A stretch of 64,000 nucleotides of DNA. It comes from Sepioteuthis lessoniana. Taxonomy: Eukaryota; Mollusca; Cephalopoda; Myopsida; Loliginidae. The DNA is taken from positions 1 to 64,000 of the forward strand of contig CAUZXS010005800.1 of NCBI GenBank assembly GCA_963585895.1, written 5' to 3'. The notes under the pieces are model-generated. The model did no database searches, was not told the DNA's origin, and was given only the letters and a program-made list of their open reading frames with translations. This document shows positions 42,878-53,334 of the stretch, piece by piece. Each line of letters starts with the position of its first letter. The first letter of the stretch is position 1. A program made the translations under genes and the position numbers.

Positions 42878-43786
42878 CGAGGATCATTAAATAAGTTTCC
42901 AGACTTTTTTGTATAGGCACTTTTATTGATAGTACACACATGAAACTCTAGTCCCCTTCGAAGTAATCTCCTCCGACTGCAATGCACTTTTTGTACCGTT
43001 CCAACAGCTTCTGGAAGGCCCCATGGAAGTCCTCATGTGTGAGCGTGTCAATGACCTTCGTCACAGCCTCTTTCATCTCCCCAATTGTCTCATAACAACA
43101 GCCTCTGAGCCTAGGGAATAACCAAAAGTCACAGGGAGTAAGGTCTGGACTATAAGGACGGTGAGGAAGTGTCTTGATGCCCATCTTGGTCAAATAGTCT
43201 GTGACAAGGATGGAGTTGTGGACTGGTGCATTGACCTGGTGGAAATGCCACTGAGCCGATTTGAAGAGTGCTGGCCTCTTTCCCCGGAATCTCTTTCTGA
43301 ACTCCCTTAAAACCTCAACATAGTATTCCTTGTTAACTGTCTGTCCAGTGGGAACCCAGTGCATGTAGATCATGCCAGTGCTGTCAAAAAAAAGGGATCA
43401 TCAAAAGTTTGTGGGTGGATTTTCTCTGTCTAGCCTTCTTAGGTCTGGGAGAGCCAACATGCTTCCACTGGGAACTCTGTCCCTTGGTCTCTGGGTCATA
43501 GTAGCTTTAATCGCATGGCATTTTTTCAAAGTTTAAAACGGAATTTTATTGCATATCGTTCATCTAAAGTCCAGATTGCATTTTTGAAATTCACCAGCTG
43601 AGACAATCAGGCTTTAGTAGGGTGTATTCCAATTGATGCTGTAGCTGTTCATTTGAAGCTGAAATCATAAAAATTGGTCAGTCATCTCATAAGATGTATA
43701 GCAATAACATACTGAATTTTCAAGAGTCTACGACAATTTTAAATGCTTGTACTAAAAAAGTCTGGAAACTTATTGAAGGCATCACG
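42878..43786 (-). mobile_element. mariner element C (internally deleted, both ends present)
   Basis: 909 bp between TA sites (42876-42877 and 43787-43788). Inverted ends share AATAAGTTTCCAGACTTTTT over the inner part and diverge in the outer ~15 bp. The internal deletion fuses the GKN region to the YDPET region, exactly as in copy B. It is the copy with the best-defined ends. Confidence 0.92.
42948..43373 (-). pseudogene. mariner transposase C-terminal fragment
   Basis: 141 codons: [66 protein letters not shown], then ERYKKCIAVGGDYFEGD. The second catalytic residue is Val (HQVNAP in place of HQDNAP). With the first Asp lost in the deletion, the fragment retains only the third Asp, so it is catalytically dead. 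Confidence 0.9.
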
Positions 43787-43805
43787 TATATATATATAAG
43801 TAAAG

Positions 43806-44053
43806 TAAAGTTAGCGACCATAGTCGAGGGTGACCCGAAGGCTCCCTTTTCGATAGCTACTACACCAAGGTGTAGGGGAGGGCGCTACTCCATTCCCTGG
43901 ATTGCTCCACTTTACCCTTGAAACGTACCTTATAATGCTGAGTGTTAAGCAAGGTGGTATCAAGTTCCATTTTTAAAGTCTTTGGTATGACTCGACCTGG
44001 GATTGAACCCAGGTCTCCCGGGCCATTGGCGAACACTCTAACCGCTGGGCCAA
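43806..44053 (-). mobile_element. S3-type SINE, full length
   Basis: Head on the minus strand: 'ggcccagcggttagagtg', 'gggttcaatcccaggtcgag'. Body 'gtcataccaaagacttt', end 'gggtcaccctcgactatgg'. Its head abuts the 3' end of the RTE copy that follows, where the (ATG)n tail would be expected, so it probably inserted at or beside that tail. Confidence 0.87.
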
Positions 44054-44997
44054 GCACGGATATCCCTGACCCTCTCTCGCCACTTCTCCCAATCATTCAT
44101 CGCTTTTGGCAGGTCTTTAGGGTTACATCTCTTATCCTCACAGAGCTGTTGTATGTATGTTCGAGCTGGTCGTCCTGCTTTTGCTGGGCTATACGAGGGA
44201 GTCCATAAGAGTACATCACTGATGAGTTCGTCCTTGCTTCTCCAGCAGTGTCCTGCGTGTCTGGTTCGTCTAACTTGTATAGTTTTCGTGATGGGGGGGG
44301 GGGCAAGTGGCCGTATAGTTGGTGTCTTGTGGGGTCTTGTCTCCAGGACTTGTTCAATATTGCTCTCAACATTCTTGTGTAATTGCCGTCTAGTTTCTTC
44401 TCCAGCCGTTTAGTTAGCGTCCATGTAGTGCATCCATATAGCAGTATCGATACGACCGCTGCCTGGAAGAAACTGCGTTTCATTTTATCGGTCAGGTCTG
44501 ATTTCCATATGATCGAGAGCCTATCGATAGCTGTCCATGCTTTGGTTAGTCGTGTGTCGATGTCTTTTTCGGTTGATGAGACGGTACTTCCTAGGTAGGT
44601 GAATTTGTCTACTAGTTTCAGAGAGGCTCCGTCTAGTGTGGTAATATCGCCTGTTTGGTTGTAACACATATATTCAGTTTTGTGTGCATTGACATGGAGG
44701 CCAATGCCTGCGGTGGCTCGTTCCAAACTATGCAGTAGTGTCTCGGCTTGGTTAGGCGTATTCGCCAGTAACGCTATGTCATCGGCGCAGTCGGCGTCGG
44801 TAATTGTTTTTGCGGGGTACCTTCTGCTTCTTTTCTTCGTCAGCTCGAAGCCATTTTCTCTGATTTTGTCGATCGACGTTCTAAGCACGTAGTCTAGACA
44901 GATGATAAAGAGGTATGGGGCTAGCGTGTCTCCTTGTAGTACTCCTGCAACAATGTCGAAGTATTCTGAAAGTACGTTCACCAGATGGAGACACAGA

Positions 44998-45001
<4 letters not shown>
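44054..45001 (-). mobile_element. RTE-type LINE, 3' half, with small 5' inversion
   Basis: Contains the C-terminal half of RT and the 3' coding end. The 5' edge shows a short inverted piece: 44969-45001 on the plus strand reads KVRSPDGDTEY, which normally lies immediately upstream of EYFDIVAGVLQG. That segment is instead read on the minus strand from 44968. It is followed by (TG)n. Confidence 0.85.
44097..44981 (-). pseudogene. RTE reverse transcriptase, C-terminal part
   Basis: A 294-codon frame. RT motifs seen: EYFDIVAGVLQGDTLAPYLF (substrate/primer-grip side), DADCADDIALLANTP (catalytic motif; YADD reads CADD here, both Asps kept), GLHVNAHKTEYM, LVDKFTYLGSTVSSTE, then ILLYGCTTWTLTKRLEKKLD and YTRMLRAILNKSWRQDPT. 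After QLYGHLPP an 11-base G/C run (44293-44303) shifts the frame, so the normal RRTRHAGHCWRSRDEL end is read in another frame. The enzyme would prime reverse transcription on nicked target DNA. The endonuclease and RT N terminus are missing. Divergence looks low. Confidence 0.88.
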
Positions 45002-45039
<38 letters not shown>

Positions 45040-45052
45040 TTGTGTGTGTGTG
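45002..45052. repeat. (TA)n(TG)n microsatellite
   Basis: Short TA run leading into interrupted TG. Confidence 0.95.
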
Positions 45053-45480
45053 TGGTTTCCAGCGATGTCGGGGAGGTTTAGTATACACAGACTGTATCCT
45101 CTACACACGTGGTGTAATGGTTATCGTCGTAGGAAATGAACACGGCGACACGAGTTCAAATCCTGGACCAAGCTAACTGCATTTCACATAGCACTAATAC
45201 CCTCGGGAAAGGTATGAATCCAATTATTCTCCTTCCAGCTATGGGTAAATAGTAGGACAGACTAGGTTCTTCAGCCTTGTTGAGCCAACTAGTCTAGAAG
45301 AAGAAAAACTCTGAATTCAAACCTGTTAAACTCCGCTTAAAAATTGACCTTGTGTCATATCCTGCCCGAGCGGAGGGGTTGGTAAATAGGGTATCCTCTA
45401 CACACAAAGGGTATCGTGGGTATGACACTGAGTTATATCCGGTGGTAAATGTAATTTCACCCTCCTTCTTCTTTTTCTTC
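45053..45480 (-). repeat. DR1 fragment split by an S2 SINE
   Basis: 45053-45108 ('gatgtcggggaggtttagta') and 45406-45480 ('gggtatcgtgggtatgacac') join into one continuous DR1 piece once the SINE and one target copy are left out. Confidence 0.72.
45109..45390 (+). mobile_element. S2-type SINE with perfect 15-bp target duplication
   Basis: Near full-length S2 lacking only the first few bases of the head ('gtggtgtaatggttatcg' onward), ending 'gcggaggggttggtaaatag'. Exact duplication GTATCCTCTACACAC at 45094-45108 and 45391-45405 shows a recent insertion into DR1. Confidence 0.95.
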
Positions 45481-45690
45481 ATGATATTTCTCTCTTTTTT
45501 ACTGGAATAACTTAGCCTCACTTACCAAGCGATAAATGCCATCAATGTAACTGTAAGAAAAAAGTTTGATACTCTTCAAACACGTTTGAAAGATATACTT
45601 CAAATGATAAAAACTCTTTATCAAAATCTAACCAAATATCGCAAAATATCTTACCCAAAACCCAAAAACCTCCACAAAAGATAAAAACAA

Positions 45691-46215
45691 ACTAGCATTA
45701 AATGACCCACAGAGGTTGATATGCTGTTAAACAAAACTCAAACTCCATTCACTTAAAAGCAGCTGCTAATTTCATACTAACAAAACCAAAAGCCAAATCT
45801 AGAATTCTGTGGGAGTCAAAAGCAGTTTGGGGAAGGACGAGATAACATGAAAAAAAAAGTATACTTACTGTATAAAAGAAACCCAACAAACACTAATGTA
45901 CAGAAAGTTAAGAAAGCCAGAGACGACTAAATAAAATATACCAAAAAAAAAAAAAAAAAAAAGAACTGGAATACATCCATGACCAAAAGAATAAAATCAG
46001 ATATTCTATGGAAGATTAAAAAAATGGCAATAATCATTGTTGACAGTAAATTTTTGTTAATAGATAGAAAAGCGCCTTAAGATCAAAACCAAAAGATGCC
46101 AGCCAAGAAGAAAAACTTCAAAAATAAAAAGAACATTTTAAGACTCTGCTTAGTAAACTACCTGAGATCAAAAAAAAAATCTACAAAAGAAATTATAAAT
46201 GAATAATTAATTATT
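45691..46215 (+). mobile_element. S1 tail, then RTE-type LINE linker region
   Basis: 45691-45742 is an S1 tail ('taaatgacccacagaggttg'). From 45760, frame-shifting plus-strand coding reads KKPNKH, LNKIYQKKK, ELEYIHDQKNKIRYSMED, ASQEEKLQK and KEHFKTLLSKLPEIKK. This is the segment between endonuclease and RT in RTE proteins (inference from family knowledge). It is decayed. Confidence 0.65.
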
Positions 46216-46639
46216 AATAACTAAGTGTTTGTTTTTGTTTTGTTTTTTGTGTGTGCACACGTTTTTTTTTTTTTTATTTATCTTCAGACGTCTTTTGCAT
46301 TATCAGTCGTACGAAACCCGGAATTTTACCATTTGAAGAGAGATGGAAATTATGACCCTACCATTTTATTCATGCGTGAGTCTCATGTGCTCTAAGCTAA
46401 CTAACTCAAAGTTAAAATCTAACTTCTAAATTCTAGATTCATAGTGACATGACTTTAAATCCTCCAATAAAATCCTGACTCTTATTGAACTCAGAGGTTA
46501 ACACATGTCATTCACACTTGTTACATAGTCAGATATACGGATGTGTGAAATAGACCTAGGGAATCTAAAAACACGAAAAACTTTACGAAATTAGTTCAGG
46601 TACGAAACTTTTTATTACCTTTGAGTTAAAGGTAATTCG
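46216..46639. other. AT-rich DNA, no gene seen
   Basis: T tracts and short unassigned sequence only. Confidence 0.5.
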
Positions 46640-47060
46640 ACATGAGGAGAGAGAGACACAATCTTTCAATGCTGACTTTTCCATCTGCCCTAAACCACGT
46701 GCGGCCCCCGCCGCAAACTACTGGTCTCGCCTCGACGAGCCCCGAAAGTCAACCTTCTTCCGAGGCAGGAACTCATCTCACTGCTTTTTCTCAAATCCCA
46801 AAATCCTCAGCCCACGCTTCCGGTGCGTGACGTCACTCACATTCCCTGGTCCCAATTCCCAATTCCTATCTGGGATTTTTATTTTGACATCTCTGAATGA
46901 CACATCCTCTCCGCACGCGTGTGAACACCTGCGCTAATGTTGTACCTAACTAACCCATGCGCTAAGCGAAAGGTTCTCAGCCTAACTAAACCGAAAGGCA
47001 AGATATATAAAACGAAATCCCTCCGCAATTATATTACAGGGTGAATTGAGTGCATATAGA
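46640..47060 (+). promoter_or_regulatory. Promoter-like CpG-richer patch (CRE and TATA motifs)
   Basis: GC and CpG content rises sharply against the AT-rich surroundings. A perfect cAMP-response element TGACGTCA lies at 46828-46835, CACGCGTGTG near 46915, and TATATAAAA at 47004-47012. The layout is what a TATA promoter with an upstream CRE would look like, but no first exon is recognised downstream. The open frame 46642-46830 is not convincing. It may instead belong to an unrecognised repeat. Confidence 0.25.
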
Positions 47061-47476
47061 CTTAACAAATCCCTCTCTGACTTGAACGGTTTAATTCTCT
47101 GTGTTTTTAAAAAAATTGAGATTATATTGATAAATAAAGCAAAATGATTTTTCCTCGGTGAAATGTGAGTCGTTATATTGCGAAAATCACTTTATTCATT
47201 CACTGGTCCTCGTATATTTAGTGACGCACAATAACTGTTTAAAAGTTTAAATAAACAAAAATTTTCCCCAAATCTTTTTAGATCGATAAAGATAAAAAAA
47301 AAAAAGAAAGAAGAATTTCCTCGAATTTTGTGGGCAAATATTTCTTACAAAATTGATGTAAAGTTATTTGTGTGACATGTGTTTTCTGTATACAAAATGC
47401 ATGATTTAACAGACTATGTGTGGATAGCGGGGGTTCAGTTGTGTGTTACCTTATGAAAATCAATCGTCTGCACAAA

Positions 47477-47775
47477 GCTTAAAATTAACTTAGTAGGTTG
47501 AGTGGAAGTGTCACGGGTCGGGTTGAATAACGAAGGATGTCTCGATCGAGGGTGGAAAGGAAAAAGTCAAAAGCTTAGAATCTACGTGATTGGTTGAGGG
47601 GAGGATTTCATTGTCCGGGTGGACTAACGAAGGATGTCTCGGTCGAAGGCCGAAAGACAATTGACGAAAGCTTAGAATCAATGTGGTTGGTTGAGGGGAG
47701 ATTTAAGTGGCCATATTGACTTACGAGATAGAGTTCAGTCGAGAGCGAAAGATATCAGACAAAATCCTCTCTATA
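47477..47775. repeat. ~110-bp tandem repeat, about 2.7 units
   Basis: Units share 'aagcttagaatc', 'gtggttggttgaggggag', 'aacgaaggatgtctcg' and 'tcgaaggccgaaag'. Diverged, no coding. 47776-48080 is unassigned. Confidence 0.8.
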
Positions 47776-48082
47776 TATTTAGAATTAAAAAAAAAATTAC
47801 TTCCTGTTTTTTCGTTACTGTATCTTTTATCAAGAGATCGGTCCACGTATACGAATGAAAATCTTTAAATCCCTTTAAAACCGTTCATGAAAATGAAATA
47901 TAAAAGATCGCGTATACAGACACTTTCTTCACGTTATCATCAGATTCTTTTGCTGTTCTCAATCATCAGCCACATAATATGTTTCTTTTCCAGAATTGTA
48001 TTGATTCTTTTATCGATGTTTATACCTGCAGACTCCAACCCCGTAATACCTTGGTAATCTAATGGAAGATTATAAAAAAGAC

Positions 48083-48276
48083 GGGAGGTGACCGTAGTGT
48101 AATGGTTATCGTCGTAGGAAATGGACACGGCGACACGTGTTCAAATCCTGGACGAGACTGATGGCATTTCACACTTGGGAAAGGTATGAATCCAATTACT
48201 CTCCCTCCAGCTATGAGTAAATAGTAGGGCAGACTGAGTTCTTCAGCCTTGGTGAGGCAACTAGTCTATTCTAGGG
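48083..48276 (+). mobile_element. S2-type SINE, 3' truncated
   Basis: Head 'ggaggtgaccgtagtgtaat', B-box-like 'gtgttcaaatcc', internal loss of about 18 bp after 'ggcatttcacac', and end at 'ggcaactagtctattctag'. It abuts an inverted copy. Confidence 0.85.
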
Positions 48277-48405
48277 AGAATAATTGGATTCACACCATTC
48301 CCAAGGGTACTAGTGCTATATGAAATACAATCAGTCTTGTCCAGGATTTGAACTCGTGTCGCCGTATCCATTTCCTACGACAATAACCATTACACCACGG
48401 GCACC
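48277..48405 (-). mobile_element. S2-type SINE 5' half, inverted partner
   Basis: Minus-strand head 'ggtgcccgtggtgtaatgg' to 'gaatccaattattctcc'. With the preceding copy it makes an inverted repeat with ~125-bp arms and a ~65-bp loop. Confidence 0.87.
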
Positions 48406-49008
48406 TCCTTGATTGAACTTTTACCTCTTCGCTCAAAACTCTGAGATACGAGAGATGAGTTTCATCAAACTTCTTGATGTTTTTCGATACATTTTGCTCT
48501 CCACTCCTGGTTAAATGAAGCAACTTGCTCGAATATATCAACAGGTATATCAAGAGCTGTAAAGTTATTTTTCACTCTGTCAAATATACCTGAGCTATGG
48601 TCTACCAACGTATGCTTCCGTCAGGAAGCTAACTATTAATAAGGATCTTTGGAAACTTGTCGACTCATTTAGAGGACATATCCAGTCAATCTCAATCGAG
48701 ATTGCATGAGGAAGGTTTTTGTGGCTTTAATGTTGAACTTAGCTAAATATATCAAAGCATGAGATTCTTTCTTGAAGTGTGTATCCACAGATTGAGTAAA
48801 GACAATTCTTGTGAAAGACACCAAGCAGATTATGGTTGTTAGGGATTCAAGTCTCTGGTCCTTAAAAAGAGTTGTGGTTACGATGACCTCATAAAATGCA
48901 ATCTTTGTCTCAAGATTCATGCTAAAGACGATGATTGAATATTCCAAATGTACCTGAAACTTCGGCTACTCGGTTGACAATCTCGTCAACAAAAGATGCA
49001 CTGATTGT
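48406..49008. other. Unassigned sequence
   Basis: Moderate-complexity DNA with minus-strand open stretches (48669-48947, and VKNNFTALDIPVDIFEQVAS near 48500-48600). It may be a decayed element. I recognise no domain. Confidence 0.35.
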
Positions 49009-49700
49009 TACGTTCCGCTCTCTGGTCAAACAAACGACAACACGAAATTTATATATAACAATATATATTTATTTTCTCGACGGACGCTTGTGTAAAGTAG
49101 GAGCAGTCAGGAGAGGAATTAGAATTGTTCGTCGATGAGGCTTGAACTCTTCGATGTAAGTAGACGATGGCCGAGACAACGCACACAGAGTGACGACTAG
49201 GTCAGCTTCGTGAACAGCGGGATCCTTTTCACTGCCTTCTGTTCAATTCGTCGGCCTTATATTACCTTCAAACTCCCACGCGGAGATATGGACACGCCTC
49301 CACGCCTCCGCAATTTCTTCCGATATCTGGCGATCGGGATGTGTCACTTCCGCTATCTTTGGAATGGCCTGTGTGATCATCATCCAGCGGAAATAACTGT
49401 CATGCAGTTCACAGGTCACTCTCTTCCGGTGCATCACTCTGAAGTGGGACCTTCACCTTGTCCCATATTATCAGCCGAGCACACCTGCGCGATTTCTTTC
49501 GATTATTGACCATTGGGATGTGTCACTTCCGCTATCTTCGGAATGGCAGGTGTGATCGTCATCGAGCGGAAATAACAATCATGCAGTTCATAGGCCACTC
49601 TCTTCCGGTGCATCACTTTTTTTACGGCACAGTGAGAATTTTTACCTTGTCTCATATTGTGAGCCAAGCTGTATTTTACACTCCTCGCCATCTTATTTTT
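49009..49700 (+). repeat. DR2 repeat, tandem ~180-bp units
   Basis: From 49240 two full units carry 'gggatgtgtcacttccgc', 'cagcggaaataactgtcatg' or similar, 'cactctcttccggtgcatca' and 'accttgtcccatattatcag'. A third, partial, follows at 49621. Related to 40.7-41.84 kb. The 5' portion starts near TGTTACG at 49009. Confidence 0.65.
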
Positions 49701-50114
49701 CAAAATGTTCACTCGTGAATCCCTCTCCTCTCTCCCCATTCCACACAAACGAAGCAATTGTATAACACTGATATTCACATTGCTACCCAAATATGAGAAC
49801 CTATTCGCATATTATATAATGTTATATTGTCTTATATTCAATAAAGGATTCTATTATTACATTTATAGGGGAATCTTCAGTTTAAAAATTTCTCTAATGA
49901 TGAAATTTTAGTATAGTCTGTTCTGATATAAAGCGGTTGCAATAGAAATAATTCCTTTTTTTCTTATGAATATTATAATTTCAAAGGAAAAGTATTATTC
50001 TAATGTCTTATCCAAAAAATGCACGTTAACTTTTTCATATGAATGGCATTAAGTTATATAATTTGATTGCATATAACCTAATTAAACACACACAAACACA
50101 CACACACAGATAAG
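49701..50114. other. AT-rich DNA, no gene seen
   Basis: A short (CA)n at about 50088-50108; otherwise nothing recognised. Confidence 0.5.
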
Positions 50115-50352
50115 TTGGACGATAATAGTCGATGGCGGCCCAAAGTCTCCTTTTTCAATTGGTACTAATTTGAGGCACAACTCTTTTCCCTCGATTGCTC
50201 CACTTACCCTTGATCCGTACTTCATACTGCTGAGTATTGATCAAGGAAGTATCAAGTACCATTTTTGAGTCTTTGGTATGACTCGACCGGGGATTGAACC
50301 CCGATTTCCCGGACCATTTGCGAACACTCTAACCATTATGCTAATGGGCCGG
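50115..50352 (-). mobile_element. S3-type SINE, full length
   Basis: Head on the minus strand 'cggcccattagcataatgg', 'gggttcaatccccggtcgag', then the S3 body and an end with 'atagtcgatggcggccc' diverged. (GATA)n at 50378-50407 follows. Confidence 0.82.
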
Positions 50353-50407
50353 TCAATTAATATATAAAGAAAAAGACACAGATAGATAGATAGATAGATA
50401 GATAGAT

Positions 50408-51115
50408 TAATGACTCTTCCTCACAAGCATCGCTTTGCCCCTGGATCTATGAATGGTTATCAAATCTTTTGCCGGTATGGACAGAACAAAATCAAATCAC
50501 CTTCATTTTAGCCGATCTGATTAATGTCCGACTGATTACTTGTCCAGCTGGAACATTCGGACGTAGATAATTTCGATTATAAACTGATCACAGGATTTCG
50601 GGAATAAAATTGAATATTCGATTTGATCTCCCTCAATCGTTCACTTGAAAGACGCGATTACTGTTTCGAGTTGTAAATGAAGACAGAAATTCATTGGACC
50701 ATTAGAATTCACGACTATAATCACATGATCTATTCGAACAATTCCATCGATTTTAGTCGAAAAGTCAAAATAGCTGCAGAAACAGGTTATTTCGATTTAT
50801 GAACTGGACTGTTGATAAAGTTATTTTTGTAGGCACTCGAGACATAATGAATATCTTCGTTGGAAATGGAGACGATGATCCGATTTCAAATCCTGTACGA
50901 GGCTGTTTGCATTTAATATAGCGCTAATACCATTGGGAAAGGGATGAATCCAACAGTTCCCTTTTTGGTTATAGAGAAATATTTGGGTAGACTCGGTATG
51001 GCAACCAGTCTAAAAAAAAAACTCTGCTAAAAAATTGACCTTGTATTATATCCTATTTATGCAGAGGTATTGGATAAGTGCATATGATGCACTCTTTAAA
51101 TATGAACAGACTAAG

Positions 51116-51153
<38 letters not shown>
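50408..51153 (+). mobile_element. Unassigned DNA, then a diverged S2 SINE and (TA)n(GA)n
   Basis: 50408-50828 is unassigned. 50829-51080 is an old S2 copy ('gatttcaaatcctgtacgag', 'ccattgggaaagggatgaa', 'ccttgtattatatcct'). 51117-51153 is (TA)n followed by (GA)n. Confidence 0.6.
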
Positions 51154-51317
51154 GGGTGATATTTTATTTTGTAAAGACGTATAGATCCAGTGACATATTT
51201 TGCAAATGATTTTACAATAAAACATTTTGTTAATTAGTATAAAAAGCATTAAAAATAATTTTTCTTTCATAATACATTGTAAATTTGTTTTAGTATAAAA
51301 TAAATCATATATATATC

Positions 51318-52189
51318 ATCATCATCATGTCACGCCGCCGGCACGAATCTCCCTGACCATCTCTCGCCACCCGTCTCTATCGTCGATTGTTCCTGGTAGG
51401 TCTTCAAGGCTATATCCTGTATCGGCACAGAGCTGTTGTATATAGGTTCTAGCTGGTCGTCCAGCCATTACTCATCCATGTGAAGGGGTCAACAGCAGTA
51501 TGTCGCTCATAAGTTCGTCCCCACTTCTCCAGCAGAGTCCTGCATGTATGGTTCGTCCAACTTTGATAGTTTTCGTGATGGGTGGTAGGTGGCCGTACAG
51601 CTGCTGCTTTATGGGGTGCTGCCTCCAGGACTTGTTCAATACTGCTTGCAGCATTCTTGTGTAATTTGCCTCAAGCTTTTTCTTCGTACGTTTAGTTAGC
51701 GTCCATATAGCAGTATCGACACGACCGCTTCATGGAAAAAAACTGCGTTTTATTTTATCGGTCAGGCCTGACTTCCATATGACTGATAGTCAATCGATAG
51801 CTGTCCATGCCTTTGCTAGTTGCGTGTTGATGTCTGTCTGGGTTGATGAGACACTGCTTTCTTCGTAGGTGAACTTGTCTACTAATTTCAGAGAACTATA
51901 ATTTAGCGTGAAAATGTCGCCTCCTTGGTTAAAGCACATGTATTCCGTCTTGTCTGCGTTGACATGGACGCCTACGCCAGCAACTGCTCGTTCGAGACTA
52001 TGTAGCAGGGTTTTGGCTTTGGCGGGTGTATTTATGATGTCATCGGCGTAGTCCACGTCCGTCTTTGTTTGTGCGGGTGTCTTCTGCTTCTTTCCTTTGC
52101 CAGCTTTGAAACCATTATCTTTAATTTTATCAGTTGACGTTCTAAGTACGTATTCTTGGCAGATAATAAACAGGTATGGGCTAATGTGT
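51318..52189 (-). mobile_element. RTE-type LINE, 3' half (direct part of an inverted structure)
   Basis: Starts at its 3' side with (ATC)n = (ATG)n tail at 51317-51331. Minus-strand coding: SPYLFIICQEYVLRTSTDKI, KTKTDVDYADDIINTPAK (catalytic YADD intact but a short deletion follows), GVHVNADKTEYMCFNQGGDI, LAKAWTAID, then after stops LQAVLNKSWRQHPIKQQLYG, HLPPITKTIKV. Several frameshifts. Longest open frame 51790-52374. Confidence 0.85.
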
Positions 52190-52633
52190 AGAAAAATCCA
52201 AAATAGAAAAGCAGCAGGGCTTGATGAAATACTCCCCAAAGTATGGAAGACCAGGGAATTCGACGACATACCGCTCTGACTCTGTAATGCCGTATATAAC
52301 CAAAGCACAATAGACAAATGGACAAAGGGATGCATCCTCCCCTTTCCTAAGAAGGGTGACCTCGTATTAGCCAAGAACTACCGAGGTATAACTCTTACAT
52401 CCATAGAGACCAAGATCTACAACGCTCTACTACTCAACCGCAAAGAACCCAAAAGAGAGAAGATACTTAGGAAGAACCAAAATGGTTTTCAGAGAAATCG
52501 ATCCACGACATCACAAATTTTGACTATCCGTGAAATTCTAGGTATACTTGCAAAAAACCAGAAGGCAACAATATTATTTGTCGCCTTCCCCAAAGCCTTT
52601 CACTCAATACACAGAAGAATATGGAGCAAATCA
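52190..52633 (+). mobile_element. RTE-type LINE, RT N-terminal part in inverted orientation
   Basis: Plus-strand coding in order: RKAAGLDEILPKVWKTREFD, KGCILPFPKKGDLVLAKNYR, GITLTSIETKIYNALLLNRK, LRKNQNGFQRNRSTTSQILT, ATILFVAFPKAFHSIHRRI and, in another frame, MEQI. These are the first RT motifs (normally ...FVDFAKAFDS...; the catalytic Asp reads Ala here). The segment immediately precedes, in element coordinates, the part carried on the minus strand at 51318-52189. Confidence 0.85.
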
Positions 52634-52878
52634 TCATCATCATCATGTCGTGCTGGTAGCACGGATATCCCTGACCCTCTCTCGCCACTTTTCCCTATCG
52701 TTCATCACCTCAGGCAGGTCTTCTGGACAACATCCCGCATCCTCACATAGTTGCTGAATGTATGTTTGTGCTAGTCGTCCTACTTTTGCATGGCCATGTG
52801 TGGGGGTCCATAAGAGTACATCACTTATGAGTTCGTCCCTGCTTCTCCAGCAGTGTCCCACATGTCTGGTTAGTCTAA
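52634..52878 (-). mobile_element. RTE-type LINE, 3' end, separate copy
   Basis: (ATC)n at 52629-52645, then minus-strand TRHVGHCWRSRDELISDVLL, WTPTHGHAKVG, TYIQQLCEDAGCCPEDLPEV and MNDREKWRERVRDIRATSTT, the complete C terminus. It is 5' truncated at (TA)n. Its preserved frame (52643-52878) suggests that it is among the younger copies. Confidence 0.87.
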
Positions 52879-52954
52879 TATATATATATATATATATATG
52901 CACAACACACACATATGTACATACATACATGCATATAAACAAAATACTCAGAGG

Positions 52955-53017
<63 letters not shown>

Positions 53018-53079
53018 AATATGCGAACGTTTGATGTTTCGTTTATTTTGTTTTGTTATTCCTTGTTTGTTTTGGGGGG

Positions 53080-53114
<35 letters not shown>

Positions 53115-53293
53115 CCCTTGATAAACAATCTTGAGAAAACGATGTTATAATCCCTTACCTAAAAAATTATTTTCAATTTAAAAAATGAGAAAAAAATGAG
53201 AAAATTTTTAGCGATCAATTATCGTTATAACATTTTCAAAATTTATGTGTTTTAATAAGGTTCAAAATTTATTTTATTTTCAAATACTTTATT

Positions 53294-53331
<38 letters not shown>
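52879..53331. repeat. (TA)n arrays and a poly-T tract
   Basis: (TA)n at 52879-52899, 52960-53014 and 53299-53331, with about 26 T at 53089-53114. The open frames here are by-products. Confidence 0.93.

Positions 53332-53334
<3 letters not shown>

Noticed and set aside
46642-46830. 62-codon frame in the GC-rich patch as a first exon
   Set aside because: No donor at its end, and composition alone explains the open stretch.
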